From Variovorax beijingensis (lineage in GTDB: Bacteria > Pseudomonadota > Gammaproteobacteria > Burkholderiales > Burkholderiaceae_C), in assembly GCF_003951285.1 (NCBI RefSeq), contig NZ_RXFQ01000004.1, forward strand, positions 186,001-250,000: DNA of 64,000 bases, written 5' to 3'. Position 1 is the stretch's first letter, and each line of letters starts with the position of its first letter. Of this stretch, positions 45,995-54,431 are shown in pieces. The notes beneath the pieces were generated by a model that saw nothing but the letters and a program-made list of their open reading frames with translations, was not told the origin of the DNA and searched no databases. The translations under genes and the position numbers were made by a program.

Positions 45995-47671
45995 ATGGAA
46001 CACCGACTCTGGCATGCCGCCTATCCCGCAGGGCTTCCGCGCGACGTCATCCTCGACGAGCAAGAGACTCTCGTCACCCTTCTGGAACGCGCGTTCACGA
46101 AGCATGCCGCCAGGACGGCCGTGACCTGCGCCGGCGAGTCGCTGACCTTCGCCCAGGTCGAGCATGCGTCGGCGCTCGTTGCGCGCGCACTGCAGGCGGC
46201 CGGTCTCCAGCGCGGCGACAGGGTGGCCCTGCTGCTGCACAACAATCTCATCTACCCCGTGGCTTTGGCCGCCATCCTGCGCGCGGGCATGGTGGGGGTG
46301 ACCATGAACCCGCTCTACACGGCACGCGAGCTGGCGTACCAGCTGGCCGATTCGGGGGCCTCCGCACTGGTGGCTGCCGAGCCGTTCATGGGTGTGGTCA
46401 CCGAGGTCCTCGGCCAGACACAGGTTCGGTATGTCATGACCGTGCCGATGCAAGAGGTGAAGCAAGCATTGTTCGCGACGGCCAGCGATGCGAGTGCGAC
46501 TGTCTTGAGCGATGGCCCCCGCGTCGTCAGCTTGCGCGACGCGACCGCCGCGCTGCCGGACGCCGACTTCGCCAGCGAGCAGATGCGCCCGTCCGACCTG
46601 GCCTTTCTCCAGTACACCGGCGGCACGACAGGTGTTTCCAAGGGCGCTTGTTTGACACACCGTAGCGTGCTTGCCAGCTCACTGCAGATGCGGTCATGGC
46701 TGGGATTGGCACTCGACATCGACAATTTCGAGATCGTGACGCCGCTGCCGCTGTATCACATCTTTCCGCTCGGGACGACTCTGACGGCCCTTGCCAGCGG
46801 CGCCCACAATCGCTTGGTCGTCAACCCGCGCGACGCCCAGGCGCTTTGCGCCGAGCTCAAGCGGGCGCCTTTCGACATGCTTATCGGCGTCAACACGATG
46901 TTCAATGCCATGGTGACGTTGCCCGAGCTATCCGGCATCGACTTCTCCCGCTGCAACGTGGTCATCGGCGCCGGCGCCTCGATCCAGGCGGCCGTCGCAG
47001 CCAAGTGGGTTGCAGCCGGCGGCCCGCCCATCACCGAAGCCTACGGGCTTACCGAAACATCGCCCAGCGTCACCTTCAATGCGCCGGGGCGCAACGGCAC
47101 CATCGGTGCGCCTGTGCCCTCGACCGACGTTCTGATCGTCGACGACGCTGGCGACCCAGTGCCGCTCGGCACGCCCGGCGAGTTGCTGATCAAGGGGCCG
47201 CAGGTCTTCGCGGGCTACTGGAACCGCGAAGACGAGACGCGCAGGTCTTTCACGCAAGACGGCTGGTTCCGGACCGGGGACATCGTCACCATGGATGCAA
47301 AAGGTTTGATGTACATCGTCGACCGGAAGAAGGACATGATCCTGGTCTCCGGCTTCAATGTCTACCCGAACGAAATCGAAGGCGTGGTCGCCATGCACCC
47401 GGACGTGCTCGAATGCGCGTGCGTCGGGGTACCCGACGAGCGCTCGGCGGAGGCCCCTCATCTCTTCGTCGTCCGACGCGTACCTGGGCTGGGGGCGGAA
47501 GAGTTGGAAGCGCATTGCCGCAAGCTCCTTGCCGCATACAAGGTGCCTCGCCACATCACTTTCCTCGAGTCGCTGCCCAAATCAGCAGTGGGGAAAATTC
47601 TGCGCAAAGAACTGAGGCCAATTTCCAACAGCGCCACCGACGCGGCACCCAAGGTTGAGGTCGGCAGATGA
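45995..47671 (+). CDS. Long-chain-type acyl-CoA synthetase (FadD family)
   Basis: 558 residues from ATG at 45995 with GAAGGAGA upstream. Motifs are intact: QYTGGTTGVSKGACLTH (phosphate loop), YGLTETSP (A5), WFRTGDIVTMDAKGLMYIVDRKKDMIL (A7) and catalytic Lys in PKSAVGKILRKEL. This matches FadD. It is the third AMP-forming homologue of the island. After it the coding content breaks down into mobile-element remnants. Confidence 0.92.
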   Translation: MEHRLWHAAYPAGLPRDVILDEQETLVTLLERAFTKHAARTAVTCAGESLTFAQVEHASALVARALQAAGLQRGDRVALLLHNNLIYPVALAAILRAGMVGVTMNPLYTARELAYQLADSGASALVAAEPFMGVVTEVLGQTQVRYVMTVPMQEVKQALFATASDASATVLSDGPRVVSLRDATAALPDADFASEQMRPSDLAFLQYTGGTTGVSKGACLTHRSVLASSLQMRSWLGLALDIDNFEIVTPLPLYHIFPLGTTLTALASGAHNRLVVNPRDAQALCAELKRAPFDMLIGVNTMFNAMVTLPELSGIDFSRCNVVIGAGASIQAAVAAKWVAAGGPPITEAYGLTETSPSVTFNAPGRNGTIGAPVPSTDVLIVDDAGDPVPLGTPGELLIKGPQVFAGYWNREDETRRSFTQDGWFRTGDIVTMDAKGLMYIVDRKKDMILVSGFNVYPNEIEGVVAMHPDVLECACVGVPDERSAEAPHLFVVRRVPGLGAEELEAHCRKLLAAYKVPRHITFLESLPKSAVGKILRKELRPISNSATDAAPKVEVGR

Positions 47672-47731
47672 GTAGCTGAATCGACGTGTGTACGCGGCTT
47701 TTTTTCGGTCAGAGGTCGGTGGAATCCAGCA

Positions 47732-47895
47732 GTGCAGGACTCGGCCGATGCAGCGCGGGCGCAATGGCGCTCGGTGGCTGATCAGCTCCGAGACAAGTTC
47801 CCAAAGCTCGGCTCGCTGACGGACGACGCGGAGAACGACGTGCTGGCCTTCATGACCTTCCCACGAGCGCACTGGACGCAGATCTACACCACGGA
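47732..47895 (+). mobile_element. IS256-family transposase fragment
   Basis: A short frame reads DSADAARAQWRSVADQLR and then KLGSLTDDAENDVLAFMTFPRAHWTQIYTT. This matches the C-terminal third of Mutator/IS256 transposases (normally ...DEAEEDVLAFM and AHRTKIxSTNPLERLN). The match stops at about 47895, where antisense integrase sequence begins. Neither transposase start nor terminal inverted repeats are visible. Remnant only. Confidence 0.75.
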
Positions 47896-48060
47896 ATGGA
47901 ACGCGACCTTCTCTACTCCCTCGATCCTGAACTTCCAGAACCATCGGCGAGAACCCGAAGCTGAGACTTCCAGATAGAGGCCGCCTGCGTCGGCGTAGCG
48001 GGCCCGCTTGCGATCAGGCGGACAGGAGGCGTTACGGCATGCGGCATCGGTCAACGGCAT
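47896..48060 (-). pseudogene. N-terminal fragment of a P4-type tyrosine integrase
   Basis: From ATG at 48060 the frame reads MPLTDAACRNASCPPDRKRA and continues RYADAGGLYLEVSASG, then FWKFRIEGVEK. This is the arm-binding (DUF4102) domain of integrases that use tRNA 3' ends as attachment sites. It is cut off after about 55 residues by the IS256 fragment, so the catalytic domain is gone. The position, just inside a tRNA-Pro gene and pointing away from it, is the standard position for such an integrase. Confidence 0.8.
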
Positions 48061-48205
48061 GGGGTACATCCAGGGGGTGGGGGTACAAAACCACCGTTCC
48101 GAGGGGTTCAGGCGGTTTGTCCCCCCTTTTGTCCCCCCACTTGGCACTGGCAGTCACCGGATTTCAGTGTATGCCTCCGGACACGATTCGCCAATTTCCC
48201 CAATG

Positions 48206-48239
48206 AAAAAGGGCGTCCGGAGGATGATTCCGGACGCCC
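48206..48239 (-). terminator. Rho-independent terminator after tRNA-Pro
   Basis: GGGCGTCCGG at 48211-48220 pairs perfectly with CCGGACGCCC at 48230-48239 around a 9-base loop; on the minus strand a TTTTT run follows. It lies 13 bp beyond the tRNA 3' end. Confidence 0.85.
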
Positions 48240-48252
48240 TTGGACGTTTTGT

Positions 48253-48329
48253 TGGTCGGTGTGAAAGGATTCGAACCTTCGACCCCTTGCACCCCATGCA
48301 AGTGCGCTACCAGGCTGCGCCACACACCG
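48253..48329 (-). tRNA. tRNA-Pro(GGG)
   Basis: 77 bases including CCA. Acceptor CGGTGTG pairs with CACACCG, discriminator A, then CCA. D-arm GCGCAGCCTGGTAGCGC; anticodon stem CTTGC/GCAAG with loop ATGGGGT giving anticodon GGG; T-arm AAGGTTCGAATCCTT. It is downstream of the merR-like gene in the same direction. Its 3' end is flanked by integrase remnants and partly duplicated at 30.26 kb, so it served as an integration site. Confidence 0.96.
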
Positions 48330-48355
48330 AAGCTCTCAATTATAGCCGGCGGAAA

Positions 48356-48835
48356 TCACCGTCCGATGGTCAGCAGCTCACGAATTTCAAAAAGCTCGCG
48401 TCGCAGGTGCAGCAGCTGCGACGGATCGACCCTGCGAGCCGCTGCCTTGGACTCGGCCACGGGGCTGGTCTTGTCTTCTTCCTGGTGGATGGCCGCGTCG
48501 AACTCTTCCTGGTCGATCTCGACGGCCTCCATGCCCTCGAGCGGCACCACGCCGGCCTTGCGGCGGTCGCGTTCACCCTGCACGAGTTCTTGCAGTTTGT
48601 TGCGCGCGCCGCTGATGGTGAAGCCCTGGTCGTAGAGCAGGTCGCGGATGCGGCGGATCATGAGCACCTCGTGGTGCTGGTAGTAGCGCCGGTTGCCGCG
48701 CCGCTTCATGGGCCGCAGTTGCGTGAACTCCTGCTCCCAATAGCGCAGCACGTGCGGCTTGACGCCGCAAAGCTCGCCCACCTCACCAATGGTGAAGTAG
48801 CGTTTGACGGGAATGGGCGGGAGCGTTTTCTCCAT
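48356..48835 (-). CDS. MerR-family transcriptional regulator
   Basis: 159 residues from ATG at 48835. The winged-helix domain KRYFTIGEVGELCGVKPHVLRYWEQEFTQLRPMKRRGNRRYYQHHEVLMI is followed by a long dimerisation helix. No metal-binding cysteines are evident. This MerR gene next to ihfA is a conserved betaproteobacterial arrangement; its target is not known. The 65 bp between it and ihfA hold no clear terminator. Confidence 0.9.
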   Translation of the reverse strand: MEKTLPPIPVKRYFTIGEVGELCGVKPHVLRYWEQEFTQLRPMKRRGNRRYYQHHEVLMIRRIRDLLYDQGFTISGARNKLQELVQGERDRRKAGVVPLEGMEAVEIDQEEFDAAIHQEEDKTSPVAESKAAARRVDPSQLLHLRRELFEIRELLTIGR

Positions 48836-48900
48836 TGAAATCAAGACCGTGCGCGGGAAACCTTAGAGATTACTCTACGCACGCGCAGGGCACCAAGCAC

Positions 48901-49278
48901 TTATTCGGCGCCCAGGCTCCACTCGACCTCGGAAGTGCCGCTCTGCTCGATGCTTCCGTGGATTTGTTCCTTGAGCTTGGCGCTCGCATGGAAGGTGGCG
49001 ACGCGGCGCTCGCCGATGGGAATGGCCTCGCCGGTGCGCGGGTTGCGGCCCGGCCGCGGCGCCTTCACGCGGATCTGGAAGTTGCCGAAGCCGGAGATCT
49101 TGACGTCGGTGCCCTCGATCAGGCTGTTGGCGATGAGGTCGAAAAACGCCTCGACCATGTCCTTGGACTCGCGCTTGTTGAGGCCGATCTGCTCGAACAG
49201 CAGATCGGCCAGGTGCGCCTTGGTGAGTGCGGGCGTTTCGAGGGCTTCGAGCGTGAATTCCGCAGCGTTCATTCTCAT
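48901..49278 (-). CDS. ihfA: Integration host factor alpha subunit
   Basis: 125 residues, somewhat longer than the E. coli protein because of an N-terminal extension (MRMNAAEFTLEALETPA) and a C-terminal tail. The core TKAHLADLLFEQIGLNKRESKDMVEAFFD and ISGFGNFQIRVKAPRPGRNPRTGEAIPI includes the DNA-bending beta-arm with its Pro. It heterodimerises with IhfB to bend DNA. Start overlaps the pheT stop (TGATG). Downstream of pheT as in other proteobacteria. Confidence 0.95.
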   Translation of the reverse strand: MRMNAAEFTLEALETPALTKAHLADLLFEQIGLNKRESKDMVEAFFDLIANSLIEGTDVKISGFGNFQIRVKAPRPGRNPRTGEAIPIGERRVATFHASAKLKEQIHGSIEQSGTSEVEWSLGAE

Positions 49279-51719
49279 CAACCTCTCAGGCGTGCGCCGA
49301 GCTTGGCGCTCAATTGTTCGACGATGGCGCGCACGGCCGGTTCCACCTGCTCGTCGGTCAGCGTGGCGCTGTCGTCCTGGAAGCTGAGGCGAACCGCCAT
49401 GCTCTTTTCTCCCTGCGCCAGGCCGCCCGATGCCGGCACCGCACCGTCGCGCACGGGTTGCGGACGGTAGATGTCGAACAGCGTGGCGTCGCGCAGCAGC
49501 CCCTTGCCCGCTGCCGCCGATTGAATGGCCTGCATCAACGCATTGTGCGTGACGGCTTCGGCCACCACCACCGCAATATCGCGCTCCACGGCCTGGTGCT
49601 TGGGCACCGGCCGCGCCACGGGCACAGGGCGCGCGGCAACGGCGTCGAGGTCGAGCTCGAACAGCACCGGCGCCAGCGCGAAGTCCCACTTCTGGCGCCA
49701 GCGCGGATGCAGTTCGCCGATGAAGCCGATGGCCTTGCCGTCGACCAGCACGCGCGCCGAGCGGCCGGGGTGCAGGGCCGGATGCTCGGCCGGCTCGAAG
49801 CTGGGCACCCGCGGTGCGAGCAGTGCTTCGACGTCGCCCTTGGCATCGTAGAAGTCGACGCGCTGCGGCTTGCCGTCCCAGCGCGCTTCTTCCGCATCGC
49901 CCCAGGCAAGGCCGGCCACGCGCATGGGCTGGTCGACGCCGCGCACGGTGCTGTCGGTGGTGGCCACGCTGTCGTCGCGCATGAACACGCGGCCCACTTC
50001 GAACACGCGCACGCGCGGTGCCTTGCGGTCGAGGTTGAACTTGAGCACCTGCAGCAGCGAGCCGAGCAAGGACGAACGCATCACGCTCATCTGGCTGGCA
50101 ATGGGGTTGAGGAGCTTCACCGGCTTGGCATTGCCGGCGAGGTCCTGCTCCCAGTGCGCCTCGACGAAGCTGAAGTTGATGGTTTCCTGGTAGCCGAGCG
50201 CCGCCAGGCTGCGGCGCACCGCGAAGCGGCTGCGCCGGGCCTCGGGCCGCACGCGCGCGGTGATGGGCGCGAGCGGCGCGTTGGTCGGCAGGTTGTTGAA
50301 GCCGATCAGGCGCGCGACCTCTTCGATCAGGTCTTCCTCGATCAGCAGGTCGAAGCGGTGCGGCGGCGGCGTGACGGTCAGCGTGCCCTCGCCTTCGCGC
50401 AGCACAAAGCCGAGGCGGCGCAGCGCGTCGGCGCATTGCGCCTGCGTGAGCGGCATGCCGATGACGCGCGCCGCACGCGCCACGCGCAGCGTGACGGGCA
50501 TGGCTTCGGGCACGTTCAGGATCTTGTCGTCCATGGCGCCGGCCTGGCCGCCGCAGATCTCGATGATCAGCTGCGTGATGCGCTCGATGATTTCCACCGT
50601 GCGGCTCGGATCGACGCCGCGCTCGTAGCGATGCCCCGCATCGGTCGAGAAGTTGAAGCGGCGCGAGCGCCCCTGGACGGCTTCGGGCCACCAGAACGCA
50701 GCCTCGACGTAGATGTTGCGCGTGCCGTCGGACACCGAGGTGGCATCGCCGCCCATGATGCCGGCGAGCGATTCGACGGCCTGGTCGTCGGCAATCACGC
50801 CGACCTTGTCGTCCACGCCGATGGTGTTGCCGTTCAGCAGCTTGAGCTGCTCGCCCGCCTTGCCCCAGCGCACCGTGAGGCCGCCGTGGATCTTGTCGAG
50901 GTCGAAGATGTGGCTGGGCTGGCCGTACTCGAACATGACGTAGTTCGAGATGTCGACCAGCGGCGTCACGCTGCGCTGGCCGCAGCGCGCCAAACGATCG
51001 ACCATCCAGGCCGGCGTGGCCACCTGGGTGTTCACGCCGCGCACGATGCGGCCCGAAAAACGGCCGCAGAGCTCGGGCGCTTCCACCTTGACCGGCAGCA
51101 CGTCGGCAAACGACGCGGCCACCGGTGCGATGGCGGGTGTCTTGAGCGGCGCACCGGTCAACGCCGCGAGCTCGCGCGCAACGCCGTACACGCTCAGGCC
51201 ATGCGCGAGGTTGGGCGTGAGCTTGAGCGTGAGCAAAGCGTCGTCGAGCTTGAGCACGTCGCGCACGTCGGCGCCAATGGGTGCGTCGGCATCGAGTTCG
51301 AGCAGGCCGCCGTGGTCTTCGCTGAGCTTCAGCTCGCGCGCCGAGCACAGCATGCCCTGGCTCTCGACACCGCGCAGCTTGCCGAGCTTGATGAGAAAGG
51401 GCTTGCCGTCTTCACCGGGCGGCAGTTCGGCGCCGACCAGCGCGCAGGGCACCTTGATGCCGACGCGCGCATTGGGTGCGCCGCACACGATGTTGAGCAA
51501 GGCACCCTGCCCCGCGTCGACTTGGCACACGCGCAGGCGGTCGGCGTTGGGGTGCTGCACGGCTTCCTTGATTTCGCCGACCACGATGCGGCTGAAGGGC
51601 GGCGCCACGGGGCGGCGCTCTTCGACCTCGAAACCGCCCATGGTGAGCGTTTCGGCCAGCTCGGCGCTGCCGAGGGGCGGATTGCAGAACTCGCGCAGCC
51701 AGGATTCCGGGAATTGCAT
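49278..51719 (-). CDS. pheT: Phenylalanine--tRNA ligase beta subunit
   Basis: 813 residues. Domain order: MQFPESWLREFCNPPL (B1), tRNA-binding EMAP-like domain (VVGEIKEAVQHPNADRLRVCQVDAG), B3/B4 editing region, B5, catalytic-like core, and C-terminal anticodon-binding FDX-ACB domain ending ...KLGARLRG. It pairs with PheS to charge tRNA-Phe and edits mischarged Tyr. 42 bp after pheS; part of the operon controlled by the leader at 56.4 kb. Confidence 0.97.
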   Translation of the reverse strand: MQFPESWLREFCNPPLGSAELAETLTMGGFEVEERRPVAPPFSRIVVGEIKEAVQHPNADRLRVCQVDAGQGALLNIVCGAPNARVGIKVPCALVGAELPPGEDGKPFLIKLGKLRGVESQGMLCSARELKLSEDHGGLLELDADAPIGADVRDVLKLDDALLTLKLTPNLAHGLSVYGVARELAALTGAPLKTPAIAPVAASFADVLPVKVEAPELCGRFSGRIVRGVNTQVATPAWMVDRLARCGQRSVTPLVDISNYVMFEYGQPSHIFDLDKIHGGLTVRWGKAGEQLKLLNGNTIGVDDKVGVIADDQAVESLAGIMGGDATSVSDGTRNIYVEAAFWWPEAVQGRSRRFNFSTDAGHRYERGVDPSRTVEIIERITQLIIEICGGQAGAMDDKILNVPEAMPVTLRVARAARVIGMPLTQAQCADALRRLGFVLREGEGTLTVTPPPHRFDLLIEEDLIEEVARLIGFNNLPTNAPLAPITARVRPEARRSRFAVRRSLAALGYQETINFSFVEAHWEQDLAGNAKPVKLLNPIASQMSVMRSSLLGSLLQVLKFNLDRKAPRVRVFEVGRVFMRDDSVATTDSTVRGVDQPMRVAGLAWGDAEEARWDGKPQRVDFYDAKGDVEALLAPRVPSFEPAEHPALHPGRSARVLVDGKAIGFIGELHPRWRQKWDFALAPVLFELDLDAVAARPVPVARPVPKHQAVERDIAVVVAEAVTHNALMQAIQSAAAGKGLLRDATLFDIYRPQPVRDGAVPASGGLAQGEKSMAVRLSFQDDSATLTDEQVEPAVRAIVEQLSAKLGARLRG

Positions 51720-51761
51720 CTCTTCGATCTCGTATTCGTATTTATTGCTGTGGACGGGTGC

Positions 51762-52838
51762 TTACTGGAACTGCGAGAGAAAGCGCAAGTCGCCGTCGAA
51801 GAACAGCCGCAGGTCGTTCACGCCGTAGCGCAGCATGGTGAGCCGGTCGGGGCCCATGCCAAAGGCAAAGCCGATGTAGCGCTCGGGATCCAGCCCCATG
51901 TTGCGCACCACGTTCGGATGCACCTGGCCCGAGCCCGCAACCTCGAGCCAGCGGCCGGCCAGCGGGCCGCTCGCAAACTGGATGTCGATCTCCGCGCTGG
52001 GCTCGGTGAACGGGAAGAAGCTCGGACGGAAACGCAGCACGAGGTCGTCGCTTTCGAAGAAGGTGCGGCAGAAGTCGGTGAACACGACCTTCAGGTCCTT
52101 GAAGCTCACGTTCTCGCCGAGCCACAGGCCTTCGCACTGGTGGAACATGGGCGAGTGCGTGGCGTCGCTGTCGACGCGGTAGGTGCGGCCCGGCGCGATC
52201 ACGCGGATCTCGGGCGCCTTGACGGTGCCGGTGGTGTCGGCCGCGGCCGCCGCGAATTCGGCAGCGTACTTCTTGATGTGCTGGTGCGCATAGCGCACCT
52301 GCATCGGGCTGGTGTGCGGACGCAGGTTGTAGGGAATGCCGTCGTCGCCGTTCAGGTCGACATAGAAGGTGTCCTGCATCGAACGCGCCGGATGGTTCGG
52401 CGGGTTGTTGAGCGAGGTGAAGCTGTGCCAGTCGCTCTCGATCTCGGGGCCGTCGGCCACGTCGAAGCCCATGCTCGAGAAGATCTCCTCGATGCGCTCC
52501 AGCGTGCGGCTCACGGGGTGCAGCCCCCCAGGAATGCGGCGGCGGCCGGGCAGGCTCACGTCGAGCGCCTCGGCGCGCAGCTGCAGCGAAAGCTCTTCGT
52601 CGGCGAGCTGCTGGCGGCGTTCGGTCAGCGCGGCTTCGATGGCCTGCTTGGCCACGTTGATGGCGGCGCCGCGCGACTTCTTCTCGTCGACGCTGAGCGC
52701 GGCCATGCCCTTCATCAGCTCGGTGATGCGGCCCGACTTGCCGAGGAACTGGGCCTTGGCGTTTTCGAGCTCGGCGGGCGTTTTCGCTTCGGCGAAGGCG
52801 GCGCGGGCGGTGTCGACAAGGGAGTCCAACTCGTTCAT
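51762..52838 (-). CDS. pheS: Phenylalanine--tRNA ligase alpha subunit
   Basis: 358 residues from ATG at 52838 ([20 protein letters not shown]); the open frame upstream to 52955 overlaps rplT and is not coding. N-terminal coiled coil, class II motif 2 [10 protein letters not shown] and motif 3 [17 protein letters not shown] are visible. Catalytic subunit of the heterotetramer. It follows rplT by 113 bp; this gap contains no obvious terminator. Confidence 0.97.
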   Translation of the reverse strand: MNELDSLVDTARAAFAEAKTPAELENAKAQFLGKSGRITELMKGMAALSVDEKKSRGAAINVAKQAIEAALTERRQQLADEELSLQLRAEALDVSLPGRRRIPGGLHPVSRTLERIEEIFSSMGFDVADGPEIESDWHSFTSLNNPPNHPARSMQDTFYVDLNGDDGIPYNLRPHTSPMQVRYAHQHIKKYAAEFAAAAADTTGTVKAPEIRVIAPGRTYRVDSDATHSPMFHQCEGLWLGENVSFKDLKVVFTDFCRTFFESDDLVLRFRPSFFPFTEPSAEIDIQFASGPLAGRWLEVAGSGQVHPNVVRNMGLDPERYIGFAFGMGPDRLTMLRYGVNDLRLFFDGDLRFLSQFQ

Positions 52839-52951
52839 AGCAACAAAAATTAGGCGGGGAAATAAAAAAAGAGCTGGAGCCTTTTCAAGCGCCAGCCCTT
52901 GTGTCGTGGGCGCAGGAAGCCGCCCGAAGGCGGCACCCCTGCTGTGCAGAA

Positions 52952-53311
52952 TCAAGCAGCCAGCTTGGCCTTGACCTGCTCCACGATGCCGGCAAAAGCG
53001 GCCTTGTCGTGCACTGCGATGTCCGCAAGCATCTTGCGGTCGATCTCGATCCCGGCCTTGCGGATGCCGTTTGCGAACTGGCTGTAGGTCAGGCCCAGTT
53101 CACGCGAGGCGGCGTTGATACGCGCGATCCACAGTTGACGGAACACGCGCTTCTTGGTGCGACGGTCACGGTAGGCATATTGCCCAGCCTTCATCACCGC
53201 CTGTTTGGCGATGCGGAAGACATTGCCGCGGCGACCGCGGAAACCCTTGGCGAGTGCGAGAACTTTCTTGTGGCGGGCGCGAGCCGTTACACCACGTTTG
53301 ACGCGAGGCAT
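52952..53311 (-). CDS. rplT: 50S ribosomal protein L20
   Basis: 119 residues beginning [18 protein letters not shown] with the L20 signature [23 protein letters not shown]. Standard length. L20 binds 23S rRNA and in enteric bacteria also represses rpmI-rplT translation; whether such a site exists here is not visible. 24 bp downstream of rpmI. Confidence 0.98.
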
Positions 53312-53335
53312 GTGTGTACTCCTTGTTCGTCTGAG

Positions 53336-53539
53336 TTAGATGCCACGGCCGGGCAGCATGGCGGCGACAGAAACCATGTTGGTCTCATGCACTGCGACTG
53401 CACCACGCAGGTGACGCTTGTTCTTGGTGGTCTTCTTCGTCAAGATGTGACGCTTGAAGGCTTGACCGCGCTTGACGGTGCCACCGGGACGAACGCGGAA
53501 ACGTTTTTTCGCGCTGCTCTTGGTCTTCATTTTGGGCAT
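53336..53539 (-). CDS. rpmI: 50S ribosomal protein L35
   Basis: 67 residues, highly basic, beginning [16 protein letters not shown] and ending AMLPGRGI. Matches L35 in length and sequence. The 169-bp stretch between infC and rpmI is untranslated and could carry the L20 control site known from other bacteria (inference). Confidence 0.98.
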   Translation of the reverse strand: MPKMKTKSSAKKRFRVRPGGTVKRGQAFKRHILTKKTTKNKRHLRGAVAVHETNMVSVAAMLPGRGI

Positions 53540-53708
53540 GTGAATGCTCCTTTAGTTTGTGCTCGTGAGGCGCCGCGGATACTCCACGGACTTGTTGGCC
53601 CCGAGACACTTCTTTATTCCGCCCCTGCCCGCCCTTCTTGCGAAGCGCCGGCAACGGCGAAATTCTTCGAACCCTGCTATCTCTCTACCTGCCGCCGTGG
53701 CAGCCTTT

Positions 53709-54317
53709 TCAGGCCGCCGCGGGCGCCGAAGCTTCCGAAGAAGCCGGCTTTGCGGCACCACCGCCGCCCGGCTTCTTGCGGCCCGGCGCGATCATCATGA
53801 TCATCTGCCGGCCTTCGAGCTTGGGAAACTGCTCCACGACGATCAGGTCGCCCAGCTCATCGCGGATTCGCTGCAGCAACGCCAGACCGAGCTCCTGGTG
53901 CGTGATCTCGCGGCCGCGGAAGCGCAGCGTGATCTTGCATTTGTCGCCCTCTTCAAGAAAGCGCTTGATGTTGCGCATCTTGATGTTGTAGTCGCCGTCG
54001 TCGGTACCGGGGCGGAACTTGATTTCCTTGACCTCGATGACCTTCTGCTTCGACTTGGCCTCGGCCGCCTTCTTCTGCTCGTGGTACTTGAACTTGCCGT
54101 ACTCGATCAGACGGCACACGGGCGGATTGGCCGCGGCAACGACCTCTACCAGATCCACGTCAGCCTCACCGGCGAGGCGCAAGGCCTCGGAGAGACTCAT
54201 AACACCCAATGGCTCGTTTTCCGGGCCTACAAGGCGGACTTCCGGGGCCATGATTTCCCGGTTCAGGCGGTGTTGGCGTTCCTCGCGGTGGCGGCGGTCG
54301 CGAAATGCAGTAGCGAT
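53709..54317 (-). CDS. infC: Translation initiation factor IF-3, apparent AUC start
   Basis: 202 residues if translation starts at ATC (54317-54315), 8 bases after a GAAGGA ribosome site at 54331-54326. The N-terminal segment [20 protein letters not shown] is conserved IF-3 sequence, whereas the first ATG (54251) would remove it. Rare start codons on infC allow IF-3 to limit its own synthesis in E. coli (AUU there). The N domain includes [33 protein letters not shown]; the C domain [20 protein letters not shown]-terminal tail rich in Gly/Ala/Pro is an extension. Prevents premature joining of the 50S subunit. Confidence 0.9.
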   Translation of the reverse strand: MATAFRDRRHREERQHRLNREIMAPEVRLVGPENEPLGVMSLSEALRLAGEADVDLVEVVAAANPPVCRLIEYGKFKYHEQKKAAEAKSKQKVIEVKEIKFRPGTDDGDYNIKMRNIKRFLEEGDKCKITLRFRGREITHQELGLALLQRIRDELGDLIVVEQFPKLEGRQMIMMIAPGRKKPGGGGAAKPASSEASAPAAA

Positions 54318-54431
54318 GGTCAGAATCCTTCAAAAATTGCTACAAAATCTGTAGCGGAAGCCGGGTCAGTCCTCGCGGACAAGCGGCATGATTTGGGCGA
54401 GAAGCACATATGAGGGCGCTTCCGGGACAAA

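Noticed and set aside
48108..48323. 71-codon minus-strand frame starting MAQPGSALAWGARG
   Set aside because: It is simply the translated tRNA-Pro gene and its terminator; a well-known type of spurious ORF.
49314..52853. 1179-codon open frame on the plus strand
   Set aside because: Antisense to pheT and pheS, with no domain-like sequence; GC-bias artefact.
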